From positions 4,216,001 through 4,280,000 of the forward strand of contig OY969772.1 in assembly GCA_963702935.1 (NCBI GenBank): a stretch of 64,000 nt of DNA. The letters are read 5' to 3'. Shown in pieces: positions 1 through 13,793 of this stretch. The position numbers and the translations under genes are program-made. The stretch comes from DAOTWA01 sp963702935 (GTDB lineage Bacteria > Chloroflexota > Anaerolineae > Anaerolineales > Anaerolineaceae). Under the pieces are notes generated by a model. That model had not been told where the DNA came from, did not search any database, and worked only from the letters and a program-made list of their open reading frames with translations. How positions within the stretch are numbered: the first letter of the stretch is position 1; every line of letters begins with the position of its first letter.

Positions 1-7
1 CAAGCCG

Positions 8-3000
8 GTGGGGATTTGCGTCAACCGCTCCCCGGATATGGTCGTCGGCGTGCTGGGCGTGCTCAAGGCGGGTGGCGCTTACCTGCCCATGGACCCCACC
101 TATCCCCCCGAGCGGCTCAGCTTCATGCTCGAAGATTCCCAGGTGTCCGTCTTGCTCACCCAGTCGCAGTTAGTCGCCGGGCTGCCGCCGCACCACGCCC
201 AGACCCTCTGCCTGGATACGGAAGGAGCGCTCTTTTCCAAAGAGGAAGCCTCGAACCCGCCTTGCGTTACCGGCCCCGACAGCCTGGCCTACCTGATCTA
301 CACTTCCGGCTCCACCGGCAAGCCCAAGGGCGTGCTGCTGCGCCAGCGTAATATCGTCAATGCCTTCCTGGCCTGGGAAGAGGCTTACCGCCTGGACTCC
401 TTGAGCAGCCACCTGCAGATGGCCAACTTCGCTTTCGACGTCTTCAGCGGAGACCTGAGCCGGGCGCTGTGCTCCGGCGGCAAGCTGGTGATCTGCCCGC
501 GAGAGTACCTCCTGGAAGCCGAGAAACTATACGCTTTGATGCAGCAAGAGCGGGTGGATTGCGCCGAGTTCGTCCCTGCCGTGCTGCGCAACCTGGCCCA
601 ATATCTGGAAAAAACCAGGCAAGACCTGTCTTTTATGCGCCTGCTCATCTGCGGCTCGGACATCTGGTACGTGAGAGAATACCAGAGCTTCCAAAAGCTG
701 TGCGGCCCGCAAACGCGCCTGGTGAATTCCTTCGGCCTGACCGAGGCCACTATCGACAGCTCCTTCTACGAGAATCCCGCCCTCGACCTGGCCCAAGACC
801 GCCTGGTGCCTATCGGGCGTCCCTTCGCCAACACACGCCTGTACGTGCTGGACGGTCACCTCCAGCCCCTGCCCATCGGGGTGCCGGGCGAGCTGTGCGT
901 GGGCGGCGCGGGAGTGGCCGGCGGTTATCTCAACCGCCCAGAGCTGAACGCCGAGAAATTCATCCCCGATCCCTTCGTCAAAGAGTCTGGCGCGCGCCTG
1001 TATCGCACCGGGGACATGGCCCGCTTCCTGCCGGACGGCAACGTCGAATTCCTGGGCCGCATGGATTACCAGGTCAAGATTCGCGGCTTCCGCATCGAGA
1101 CCGGCGAGATCGAGGCCGTCATCCGCCAACACCCGGCGATCAGAGACGCAGTGGTGGTGGCCGTGTCTGGCAATGGCGCGGCCTCTTCCAGCGCTCAGCG
1201 CCTGGCCGCCTACCTGGTCTCGGATATCGCCGTGGACCGTGTGCCGTTGCGCGTGAAATGCAGCGTGATCGAGAGCGGCGACGGCCGGCAGCCCCTCGAT
1301 CTGACCACCACGGATATTTCTTACCACGGCGCCTGCCTCACCGGCGTGCCGGCTCATTGGGCAGCCGGCCAGGGGGTGCAGCTCTGCCTGACGCTGCCCG
1401 ACGCGCTGGGCGACGTCTGCCTCAACGGCAGCGTGGCCTGGCGTGAGGGCCAGGAAGCCGGTATCTGTCTGAACCCTTCCCCCGCCGAGCAAGACTTGCT
1501 GCGCCAGACGGTCAAATTTGTGACCGAGATCCAGGGCGTCGTGCTCACCGATCTGCGCAACAGCGATCCCCGCGTGCCCTTGCGGACTGCCTGCCAGGTA
1601 CAATTCGGCGACGGGACGCTGCGCGAGCTGACTCTGGAGAACCTCTCACGGGGCGGCCTGCGCCTCAGCGGGGAAAAGAGCCTGTGGGTCAAAGGACAGC
1701 GCATCCGCATCCACTTGCAGGTGCCCGAGAGCATCGAGGATTTGTGGCTGAAGGGCATCGTGTGGTGGACGCGCGATGAGCGCGCCGGCATTAAGTTCGA
1801 GACCACTCCGCTAGAACGGGAGCTCCTGGTGCAAGGCGTGGAAGCCTTGCTCAAAGCCCAGGGCTTCTCGCTGGCGCACCTGCGCTCCTTCCTGAAAGTC
1901 AAGCTCCCGGATTACATGGTGCCGTCCGCCTTCGTGCTGCTCGAAACCCTTCCGCTGACCCCCAACGGCAAGGTGGACCGCAAGGCGCTGCCCGCTCCCG
2001 ATTGGTCTCGCCAGGAATGGGAGACGGAATTCATCGCGCCGCGCACTCCGGTGGAAGAGATGCTGGCAGGTATCTGGGCGCAAGTTCTGGACGCCGAGCA
2101 AATCAGCGTCCAGGATAACTTCTTCGAGCTGGGCGGGCATTCCCTGCTGGCCACCCAGCTCATCTCACGCCTGCGCGAGGCATTTCAAGTGGATCTGCCT
2201 TTGCGGCGCATCTTCGAATACCCCACCATCGCCACCCTGGCGGAGCAGATCGAGATCGCCCAGCGCAGCGAAGCCGGCCTGCAAGCCCAACCCATCCTGC
2301 CCGTGGCCCGCAGCGGCGATCTGCCGCTGTCCTTCTCCCAGCAGCGCCTGTGGTTCCTGGACCAGCTCGAGCCCGGCAGCCCCTTCTATAACCTGCCCGA
2401 GGCCCTGCGCCTGACGGGTGCGCTGGACAGGGACGCTTTCGAGCGCAGCCTGAAGGAGATCCTTCGCCGCCACGAGGTCTTGCGCACCAGCTTCGTGACC
2501 CTGCAGGACGGCCGCCCCAGGCAGGTGATCGCTCCGGACTTAGAGCTGCCCCTGGAGGTCGTCGACCTGTGCAGCTTGCCCGCCGAAGAGCGGGAAAAAG
2601 AAACCCTGCGCATGGCCAACGCCGAAGCCCAACTGCCCTTCGATCTGGCGCACGGCCCCTTGCTGCGCTTCAAGCTGTTGCGCCTGGGAGAAGAAGAGCA
2701 AGTCGTCCTGCTCACCATGCACCACATCATCGGCGACGATTGGTCCTCTAACGTGCTTATCCAGGAATTCTCCCTGCTGTACGAAGCCTTTGCCAACGGG
2801 CGCCCCTCGCCGCTGCCTGAATTGCCCATCCAATACGCCGACTTCGCCGCCTGGCAGCGCAACTGGCTGAAGGGCGAAGTTCTGGAGACGCAGCTCAATT
2901 ACTGGAAGGAGCAGCTCCAGCACAGTCCGCCCCTGCTCGAGCTGCCCACCGACCGCCCTCGCCCGGCCGTGCAGACCTACCGGGGCGCCTACCAGACCTT

Positions 3001-6000
3001 CAGCCTGCCTGCCCGGCTCTCCCAGGGACTCAAAGCGCTATGCCAGAGAGAGGGCGTCACCCTCTTCATGCTTCTGCTGGCCGCTTTCGAGACCTTGCTC
3101 TACCGCCACAGCCGCCAGGAGGATTTCAACGTCGGCACACCCATCGCCAACCGCAACCGCGCCGACATCGAAAACCTGATCGGCTTCTTCGTCAACACCC
3201 TGGTGCTGCCCGCAGACCTTTCGGGCGAGCCTGGCTTCACCGACCTGCTCAAGCGCGTGCGCGAAACATCCCTGGGCGCTTACGCCCACCAGGATCTGCC
3301 TTTCGAGATGATCGTGGACGCCTTGCAGCCCCAGCGTGACATGAGCCATAGTCCGCTCTTCCAGGTCATGTTCGTCATCCAGAATGCCCCCATGCGCGCC
3401 AGGGAGGTGCAGGGGCTGACGGTTGGCTCGTTGGAAGCCCACAGCGGCACGGCCAAATTCGACCTGACTCTGTTTATGCTCGAAGAAGGCGAGCGCCTGG
3501 GCGGCGCTTTCGAGTACAACACAGATCTGTTCGACGCCGCCACCATCGCCCACCTCTCCCAACACTTCTCCATCCTCCTTCAGGCCATCCTCGACGATCC
3601 CTCCCAGTCCATCGCTACCCTGCCCCTCCTCTCCGACCCCGAGCGCCATCAGCTCCTGGTCGAGTGGAACGATACCGCCGCTCCCTTCCCCGACCACCTC
3701 TGCGCCCACCAGCTCTTCGAGCAACAGGCCCTGCGCACCCCCCACGCCCCGGCCGTCTCCTTCCACGGCCAGACCCTCTCCTTCGATGCCCTCAACCGCC
3801 GCGCCAACCGCCTGGCTCATTTCCTCCAGGCCCAAAACGTCTCCCCGGATACCCTGGTCGGCGTCTGCCTGCCCCGCTCCCCCGATCTGGTCGTCGCTCT
3901 CCTCGCTACCCTCAAGTCCGGCGCCGCCTACCTGCCCCTCGACCCTTCCTATCCCCCCGAGCGCCTCGCCTTCATGCTCCAGGATGCCCAGGCTCCCCTC
4001 CTCCTCACTACCTCTTCCCTGGCCGCCACCCTGGCTCCCGCCTCCCTCCCCCACACGCGCTTCGTGCCCCTGGACGCCGCCGGCCCCGCGCTGGAGCCGT
4101 TCCCCGAGGACGACCCCCTCTCCTCCGTCACCCCCGCCAACCTGGCTTACGTCATCTACACCTCCGGCTCCACCGGCAAGCCCAAGGGCGCCATGATCTC
4201 CCATCGCGGCCTGGTCAACTACCTCACCTGGACCCGCCTCGCCTATCCCCTCGCCCTGGGCCAGGGCGCTCCCGTGCACTCTTCCATCTCCTTCGACCTC
4301 ACCGTCACCGCCTTCTGGGCTCCCCTCATGCAGGGCCGCCCCATCTGGCTGCTTCCCGAAGAAGAAGGCGTCGAGGCCCTCTCCTCCACCCTCGCCGCCC
4401 AGGGCGATTTCTCCCTGGTCAAGATCACCCCCGCCCACTTGCAGCTCCTCGGCCAGCAGCTCTCCCCCTCCCTGGCTTCCTCCCGTACCCGCGCTTTCAT
4501 CATCGGCGGCGAGAACCTCACCCACGACCACCTCGCTTTCTGGCTCACCCACGCCCCCCACACCGCCCTGGTCAACGAGTACGGCCCCACCGAGACCGTG
4601 GTGGGCTGCTGCTGCTACTGGGCTCCCCACGACTGCCCCCACCCCGGCGTGATCCCCATCGGCCGCCCCATCCTCAACACCCGCCTGTACGTCCTGGACG
4701 CCCACTTGCAGCCCGTCCCCGTGGGCGTCCCCGGCGAGCTCTTCATCGGCGGGGTGGGCGTGGGGCGCGGTTACCTCAATCGCCCCGATCTGACCCGGGA
4801 GCGCTTCCTCCCCGATCCCTTCTCCACCGATCCCGCCGAGCGTCTGTATCGCACCGGCGATCTGGTGCGCTATCTCCCCGACGGCAACCTGGAGTGCCTG
4901 GGGCGCATCGACTTCCAGGTCAAGATCCGCGGCTTCCGCGTCGAGCTGGGTGAGATCGAGGCCGCCCTCTCCCGGCACCCCGCCATCCGCGAGAACGTCG
5001 TCTGGGTGCGCGAGGACAACGGCCTGCGCCGCCTGGTGGCTTACCTCGTCCCCGCCGACCCTGCCAGTCCTCCCTCTGCCTCCGAGCTGCGCGACTTCCT
5101 GCGCCGCTCCCTCCCCGATTACATGCTGCCCGCCGCTTTCGTCCTCCTCCAGGCCCTGCCCCTCACCGCCAACGGCAAGGTGGATCGCAAGGCCCTCCCC
5201 GCTCCCGAGGCCGCTCGCCCCGACCTCGATGCTCCTTTCGCGCCGCCCTCCTCCCCCGCCGAGCACACCCTGGCCGAAATCTGGCGCCAGGTGCTCGCCC
5301 TCCCCCAGGTCGGCGTCCACGACAACTTCTTCGAGCTGGGCGGCGACTCCATCCTCTCCATCCAGATCGTCGCCCGCGCCAACCAGGCCGGCCTGCGCCT
5401 CTCCCCCCGGCAGCTCTTCGAGGCTCCCACCATCGCCGGGCTGGCCGCTTTGGCTTCCTCCGCCCCCGTCCCCCTGGCCGAGCAGGGCCCCGTCACCGGT
5501 TCTTTGCCCCTCACCCCCATCCAGCGCTGGTTCTTCGCGCAGGATTTCCCCAACCCCCACCACTTCAACCAGTCCCTGCTCTTCGCCCTGAAGGAACCCT
5601 TGCAATGGGAAGCGCTGGAGGCTGCCTTGCAGGCCCTCCTGGCCCATCACGACGCCTTGCGCCTGCGCTTCACTCCTTCTGAAGAGGGTTGGCAGGCCCA
5701 GAACGCCCCCGTCGCCGACGAGGAGGCGCTCGTCTGGATCGACCTGGCGGCTTTGCCCGAAGCGGAGCAAAGTCGAGAGATCGAGGCCCGCTCCGCGCAG
5801 CTTCAAACCGGTCTGGACATCACCCACGGCCCCTTGTTGCGCGCGGCCTGCTTCTGCCTCGGTCAGGGGCGCGCCGACCGCCTGCTGCTTATCGTTCACC
5901 ACCTGGCCATCGACGGCGTCTCCTGGCGCATCCTGCTCGAGGATCTGCAAAGCGCCTACGCCCAGGCCCTCGGTCAGCAGGTCCTCTCCCTGCCCCCCAA

Positions 6001-6901
6001 GTCTACTTCCTTCCGCACCTGGGCCGGGCGCCTGATGGAATATGCCGCCTCGCCGCGGGTGCAGGAAGAGCGCGCCTACTGGTCGACTCTGGCCGCCTCC
6101 GCCCCGGCGCCGCTGCCGCGCGACTTCTCCGGCGGGCAAAATTCCGAGGCTTCCACCGCCAGCCTGGCCGTGAGCCTGTCACAGGAGGATACCCAGGCCC
6201 TGCTCCATCACGTTCACGCCGCCTACCACACCGAGATCAACGACCTGCTCCTGGCCGCCCTGGCGCGCGCCCTTCACCACTGGAGCGGCTCTTCCAGCGC
6301 ATTGGTTGACCTGGAAGGCCACGGGCGCGAGCCTTTCGCCCCCGACCTGGACCCCTCGCGCACCCTCGGCTGGTTCACCACCCTTTATCCCGTGCGCCTC
6401 GACCTGCCCGAAGACCCTTCCCCTGCCGAAGCGATCAAAGCCGTCAAGGAACAGCTTCGCGCCGTGCCCGGCCACGGCCTGGGGTACGGCCTGCTGGCCT
6501 ACGCGGACGGTGAGGCCGAAAAGCGTCCCCGCGCTCAGGCGGAGATTTCCTTCAATTATTTGGGCCAATTCGACCAGGCCCTGCCGGAGGAATCCCCCTT
6601 CACGCTCGCCGCCGAGGAGCGCGGGCCGGAGCGCGATCCTCACGGCCTTCGTACCCACCTCATCCAGATCGACGGCGGGGTATCCGCAGGCCAGCTCTCC
6701 CTGGAATGGTCCTTCAGCCGGGAGATTCACCGCGCAGAGACCATCCGGGCGCTGGCCGAGGAGTACATCGCCGAGCTTTCCGCCCTCATCGCCCACTGCC
6801 TGGATCCCCAGGCCGGCGGCTTTACCCCCTCCGATTTCACTGACTTCGGTTGGGAGCAGGGCGACCTGGACGATATTCTCGGCGCAATTGGAAAGCTCTG
6901 A
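8..6901 (+). CDS. Nonribosomal peptide synthetase subunit, 5'-truncated: A(with tandem PilZ)-PCP-C-A-PCP-E
   Basis: Multimodular NRPS cut by the window edge, so the true start lies upstream. Visible order: adenylation (A) domain from near its A2 motif, with A3 YTSGSTGKPKG near residue 95; a tandem PilZ insert at about 407-620; A9/A10 (NGKVDRKAL) after it; PCP1 with GGHS serine S712; condensation domain with HHIIGDD at 905-911; a second A domain from about 1220; PCP2 with GGDS serine S1781; and an epimerization domain with HHLAIDG at 1964-1970 and a late NYLGQF motif. Reading Stachelhaus positions by eye gives DVGELCSIDK for module 1 (near ornithine codes) and DLTKIGEVGK for module 2 (near the asparagine code DLTKLGEVGK). 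The E domain predicts a D-residue at module 2. The terminal subunit follows 32 bases downstream. Confidence 0.93.
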   Translation: MGICVNRSPDMVVGVLGVLKAGGAYLPMDPTYPPERLSFMLEDSQVSVLLTQSQLVAGLPPHHAQTLCLDTEGALFSKEEASNPPCVTGPDSLAYLIYTSGSTGKPKGVLLRQRNIVNAFLAWEEAYRLDSLSSHLQMANFAFDVFSGDLSRALCSGGKLVICPREYLLEAEKLYALMQQERVDCAEFVPAVLRNLAQYLEKTRQDLSFMRLLICGSDIWYVREYQSFQKLCGPQTRLVNSFGLTEATIDSSFYENPALDLAQDRLVPIGRPFANTRLYVLDGHLQPLPIGVPGELCVGGAGVAGGYLNRPELNAEKFIPDPFVKESGARLYRTGDMARFLPDGNVEFLGRMDYQVKIRGFRIETGEIEAVIRQHPAIRDAVVVAVSGNGAASSSAQRLAAYLVSDIAVDRVPLRVKCSVIESGDGRQPLDLTTTDISYHGACLTGVPAHWAAGQGVQLCLTLPDALGDVCLNGSVAWREGQEAGICLNPSPAEQDLLRQTVKFVTEIQGVVLTDLRNSDPRVPLRTACQVQFGDGTLRELTLENLSRGGLRLSGEKSLWVKGQRIRIHLQVPESIEDLWLKGIVWWTRDERAGIKFETTPLERELLVQGVEALLKAQGFSLAHLRSFLKVKLPDYMVPSAFVLLETLPLTPNGKVDRKALPAPDWSRQEWETEFIAPRTPVEEMLAGIWAQVLDAEQISVQDNFFELGGHSLLATQLISRLREAFQVDLPLRRIFEYPTIATLAEQIEIAQRSEAGLQAQPILPVARSGDLPLSFSQQRLWFLDQLEPGSPFYNLPEALRLTGALDRDAFERSLKEILRRHEVLRTSFVTLQDGRPRQVIAPDLELPLEVVDLCSLPAEEREKETLRMANAEAQLPFDLAHGPLLRFKLLRLGEEEQVVLLTMHHIIGDDWSSNVLIQEFSLLYEAFANGRPSPLPELPIQYADFAAWQRNWLKGEVLETQLNYWKEQLQHSPPLLELPTDRPRPAVQTYRGAYQTFSLPARLSQGLKALCQREGVTLFMLLLAAFETLLYRHSRQEDFNVGTPIANRNRADIENLIGFFVNTLVLPADLSGEPGFTDLLKRVRETSLGAYAHQDLPFEMIVDALQPQRDMSHSPLFQVMFVIQNAPMRAREVQGLTVGSLEAHSGTAKFDLTLFMLEEGERLGGAFEYNTDLFDAATIAHLSQHFSILLQAILDDPSQSIATLPLLSDPERHQLLVEWNDTAAPFPDHLCAHQLFEQQALRTPHAPAVSFHGQTLSFDALNRRANRLAHFLQAQNVSPDTLVGVCLPRSPDLVVALLATLKSGAAYLPLDPSYPPERLAFMLQDAQAPLLLTTSSLAATLAPASLPHTRFVPLDAAGPALEPFPEDDPLSSVTPANLAYVIYTSGSTGKPKGAMISHRGLVNYLTWTRLAYPLALGQGAPVHSSISFDLTVTAFWAPLMQGRPIWLLPEEEGVEALSSTLAAQGDFSLVKITPAHLQLLGQQLSPSLASSRTRAFIIGGENLTHDHLAFWLTHAPHTALVNEYGPTETVVGCCCYWAPHDCPHPGVIPIGRPILNTRLYVLDAHLQPVPVGVPGELFIGGVGVGRGYLNRPDLTRERFLPDPFSTDPAERLYRTGDLVRYLPDGNLECLGRIDFQVKIRGFRVELGEIEAALSRHPAIRENVVWVREDNGLRRLVAYLVPADPASPPSASELRDFLRRSLPDYMLPAAFVLLQALPLTANGKVDRKALPAPEAARPDLDAPFAPPSSPAEHTLAEIWRQVLALPQVGVHDNFFELGGDSILSIQIVARANQAGLRLSPRQLFEAPTIAGLAALASSAPVPLAEQGPVTGSLPLTPIQRWFFAQDFPNPHHFNQSLLFALKEPLQWEALEAALQALLAHHDALRLRFTPSEEGWQAQNAPVADEEALVWIDLAALPEAEQSREIEARSAQLQTGLDITHGPLLRAACFCLGQGRADRLLLIVHHLAIDGVSWRILLEDLQSAYAQALGQQVLSLPPKSTSFRTWAGRLMEYAASPRVQEERAYWSTLAASAPAPLPRDFSGGQNSEASTASLAVSLSQEDTQALLHHVHAAYHTEINDLLLAALARALHHWSGSSSALVDLEGHGREPFAPDLDPSRTLGWFTTLYPVRLDLPEDPSPAEAIKAVKEQLRAVPGHGLGYGLLAYADGEAEKRPRAQAEISFNYLGQFDQALPEESPFTLAAEERGPERDPHGLRTHLIQIDGGVSAGQLSLEWSFSREIHRAETIRALAEEYIAELSALIAHCLDPQAGGFTPSDFTDFGWEQGDLDDILGAIGKL
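1226..1870 (+). other. Two tandem PilZ domains embedded in an NRPS adenylation domain
   Basis: Between A8 (LGRMDYQVKIRGFRIETGE) and A9 (KLPDYMVPSAF) the A domain is interrupted by about 210 residues. Two similar units follow each other. Unit 1 has RVPLR at residues 411-415, DISYHG at 436-441 and a closing AGICL. Unit 2 has RVPLR at 522-526, NLSRGG at 545-550 and a closing AGIKF. RxxxR followed by (D/N)xSxxG is the defining c-di-GMP-binding signature of PilZ, and the GI(K)F strand at the end of the barrel also fits. The A8-A9 position is one where methyltransferase domains interrupt known A domains. c-di-GMP binding and any effect on adenylation are inference. Confidence 0.85.
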
Positions 6902-6933
6902 AAAAGAATGGACGCACCGGAGGAAACGCTTTC

Positions 6934-10902
<3,969 letters not shown>

Positions 10903-10906
<4 letters not shown>

Positions 10907-12258
10907 ATCAGGCCCAAGATCCGTCCAAACTGGAGATCTCCATGGAGCCGCCCGCCGTTCGCGCGCCGACCAGACTGATGAACCGCAATTTCTATCTGCT
11001 CTGGCAGGGACAATCCATCAGCAGCCTCGGCTCGCAGGGCTTTTCGATCGGCATGCTCTTCTGGATCAAGCACGTTACCGGCTCTGCCACCCTGATGGGC
11101 CTGATGATGATGCTGTCCACCCTGCCTGCGGTGCTCCTGGGGCCTTTGGGAGGCACCTTCGCCGACCGTTACTCCCGGAAGAAGATCCTGGTCTTGTGTG
11201 ACTTTGTGCGCGGCCTCACCGTGCTTTCCCTGGTGGGGGCGCTGCTCTTCTTCTCCGAAAACATTCAGCCCGTCCTGGTTTGGATCTTCGTCGTCAATAT
11301 CTTCATCGGCATTCTGGGGACGTTCTTCAACCCTGCTATCGTCTCCGCCGTCCCGGACATCGTCCCCCAGGAAAGGGTCATGGGCGCCAATTCCTTGACC
11401 CAAATGTCGTACCAGCTCTCCATGTTTATCGGGCAAGGGCTGGGCGGGGTGCTCTTCCGCATCCTGGGGGCGCCCATTCTATTTCTGGTCAACGGCTTCA
11501 CGTACCTCTTCGCCTCCTTGAGCGAATCCTTGATCGTCATCCCCCAGAGGATTCCCGAGAAGCCCAAAACCGCCCGCGATCAGCTCAACGAGTTCAAAAC
11601 GGATACCCTGAAGGGCTTCCATTACGTTTGGACGATGACCGGCTTGCGCAATCTCGTGTTCGTCTCGGCTATCCTGAATTTCTTTACCATCCCCGTGATC
11701 ACCCTCATGCCCTTCTACGTGGAAGATACCCTCAAAGCCAGCACCGACTGGTATGGATTCATCCTGGCCGTTTATGGAGTTGGCTCACTTTTGGGGTATT
11801 TATTTGCCGGATTGATTAAGCAATCTGGCTCAAGTCGAGGTAAAATGATGGTAGGTTTTATCGTCCTGGAATCGATCGGCTTTGGCTTGTTAGGATTGGC
11901 GAGAGGGCCGGTCGCTGCTATGGTGTTAGCTGCCCTGGGCGGCTTCGTTGGGGGATTTGTAGCTGTAAATATTACCACCATCATTCAGATCAAGACTCCC
12001 AATGAAATCCGCGGACGCGTTTTTGGGTTGTTGAGCACGATTGCGGGTGCGTTAAGCCCAATTGGTATGGGTTTGGCAGGGGTAGTCGCGGATTTAACGG
12101 GGAAAAACATACCTCTGATTTACGTCTCTTGCGGGTTGATCATGACGATCCTTTCATTGGCGATATCGACCAATCGAGAATTCCGCGAGTTTCTGGTCTA
12201 TGAGAAAAGCGCGGAAACCCTCCCCGGCGTCGAGGGGCAGGCCATCGTCTCTGACTGA
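10903..12258 (+). CDS. MFS exporter, likely for the NRPS product
   Basis: 451-residue polytopic protein of the MFS_3/EntS-like type. The loop after the second membrane segment has GGTFADRYSRKK, matching MFS motif A (GxxxDRxGRK). EIRGRVFGLLSTIAG is a second such loop in the C-terminal half. The ATG overlaps the NRPS stop by four bases, so translation is probably coupled, and the gene sits between the synthetase and its type II thioesterase. Export of the peptide is therefore the likely role, though the substrate is inferred. From about 11770 to 12185 the codons become clearly more AT-rich (TTA, TTG, GTA, ATT) than in the first half and in both neighbours, suggesting mosaic ancestry. Confidence 0.88.
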
Positions 12259-12280
12259 ATGCAAGGAAAGGACAAAGCCA

Positions 12281-13081
12281 ATGGTTGCGCTACAGGTAGA
12301 AAGCAAGCTCTTCTGGCCAAAATGGCCCAGGCAGGATTCGCCCGCTGCAATCCGCCTGTTCTGTTTCCCTTATTCGGGAGCCAGGGCTTCTATGTATCAG
12401 TCCTGGATTGCCGGCCTGCCCGGCTTCATCGAAGTTTGCCCGGTCGAGCTCGCCGGGCGCGGCTCGCGCCTGGGCGAGCCGCCTTACACCCAGATCGGCC
12501 CCCTGGTCGAAGAGATCGCACAGGGCCTCATGCCCTACCTGGAGAAACCCTTCGCCTTCTTCGGACACAGCATGGGGGCTTTGTTGAGCTTTGAGTTGGC
12601 GCGCTTCTTACGCCGGCGGGTAGGCCGCCAGCCGGCCCTGATGGTCGTCTCCGGCCATGAAGCGCCTCAAATTCCCCACCACGAAGACCCCATCCACGAC
12701 CTGCCTGAAGAGGAGTTCGTCGCCAGGCTGCGCGGCTTCAACGGCACCCAGGAAGAGGTCCTTAAGAATCGGGAATTGCGTGAGCTGATCGTGCCCACCC
12801 TCCGAGCCGATTTTGCGCTGTGCGAGACCTACGAATACACACCCGACGAGCCCTTCGATTGCCCCATCTCGGTTTATGGAGGGCTTCAGGACCCCTTCGT
12901 CACTCGCGAGAATCTGGACGCCTGGCGTTCCCAAACCACGCATTTGATCGTGACGCGCTTCTTCCCGGGCGATCATTTCTACCTGAGCCACAACCAGGCC
13001 CTTTTGATGCGCATGTTGGCGCAGGAATTGCTTCAAGCCGCGAACGTGCATGGCTCGAACGGGCGAAAGTGGGTTCTATGA
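12281..13081 (+). CDS. Type II thioesterase of the NRPS cluster (GrsT/TesA-like)
   Basis: 266-residue alpha/beta hydrolase. The start is ATG 12281, with AAGGAAAGG at 12263-12271 as ribosome site; an earlier in-frame start would run into the exporter. It has the nucleophile elbow GHSMG (S97), an Asp in GLQDPF (D204) and a His in PGDHFYLS (H232), plus the family's early FPYSGA and ELAGRGSRLGEPP stretches. Family members clear mis-primed or stalled acyl groups from carrier proteins. The adjacent NRPS with its own integrated thioesterase fits this editing role. Confidence 0.92.
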   Translation: MVALQVESKLFWPKWPRQDSPAAIRLFCFPYSGARASMYQSWIAGLPGFIEVCPVELAGRGSRLGEPPYTQIGPLVEEIAQGLMPYLEKPFAFFGHSMGALLSFELARFLRRRVGRQPALMVVSGHEAPQIPHHEDPIHDLPEEEFVARLRGFNGTQEEVLKNRELRELIVPTLRADFALCETYEYTPDEPFDCPISVYGGLQDPFVTRENLDAWRSQTTHLIVTRFFPGDHFYLSHNQALLMRMLAQELLQAANVHGSNGRKWVL

Positions 13082-13150
13082 CCTCCATCGCGCATCTCGA
13101 TGGTCGAGGATCGTGCCCATTTATATACATTCTTCACAGGAGCTGCCACA

Positions 13151-13693
13151 ATGAGGGACAAGGAGCTGATCGAGCGCTACAATTCCGGTGAGCGTGATTT
13201 TCAAGGCATGAAGCTGGCTTTTTCTGATTTCAGCGAAGCGGATCTCAGCCAGGTGAATCTGAGCAAGGCCAGCCTCTTTTCGGCAAAGCTGGTCAAGGCC
13301 AACCTGACGGGCGCCAACCTTGCCAGGGTCAATCTCACCGGAGCCGACGCCCATGAAGCCTGCTTCTGCGGAGCGGATCTGGCGGACGCCAGCTTGACCG
13401 GCGCGAATCTGATGAAGGCCCTGTTCAACGGCCCGGGCACTGTTTTGAGAAGCGCCAACCTGACCTGGGCCGACCTGCGCGAGAGCGACCTGTCTGGCGC
13501 CGACCTGAGCGGCGCGACCCTCACGGGCGCGAAATTATCCAAAGCCGACCTGCGCGGAGCCAACCTCAGCGGCGCAGACCTGATCGATGCAAAGCTGGAC
13601 GGGGCCAACTTGAGCGGTGCGAACCTGACAGATGCGCGCATGACTGCGGCTGATCTTACCGGTGCGATTTTGCCGGACGGGAAAAAGGCGTAA
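13151..13693 (+). CDS. Pentapeptide-repeat protein, possible immunity factor
   Basis: 180-residue protein built almost entirely of A(D/N)LxX repeats (SEADL SQVNL SKASL, then GANLS GADL runs), which predict a right-handed quadrilateral beta-helix. The start is ATG 13151, with AGGAG at 13138-13142; the longer in-frame start has no site. It lies 69 bases after the thioesterase on the same strand at the end of the NRPS run. Some pentapeptide-repeat proteins (Qnr, McbG, AlbG) protect DNA gyrase by mimicking DNA, and several sit in antibiotic clusters. Self-protection is therefore a reasonable inference, but most family members have no known function. Confidence 0.85.
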   Translation: MRDKELIERYNSGERDFQGMKLAFSDFSEADLSQVNLSKASLFSAKLVKANLTGANLARVNLTGADAHEACFCGADLADASLTGANLMKALFNGPGTVLRSANLTWADLRESDLSGADLSGATLTGAKLSKADLRGANLSGADLIDAKLDGANLSGANLTDARMTAADLTGAILPDGKKA

Positions 13694-13793
13694 GCGCTTT
13701 ACAGGTTATCCAACCAACCCTGATGCGTGGCAAGTGATCCGCCGGTAGCGAAACCGGAAGCCTTATTCTCCGTATAGAATAGTAGGAGATAAA

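Noticed and set aside
3038..6139. A 1033-codon open frame on the minus strand opposite the NRPS
   Set aside because: It is a shadow of the C-rich, well-supported NRPS modules. Its product is a Gly/Glu/Val-rich low-complexity string with no domain.
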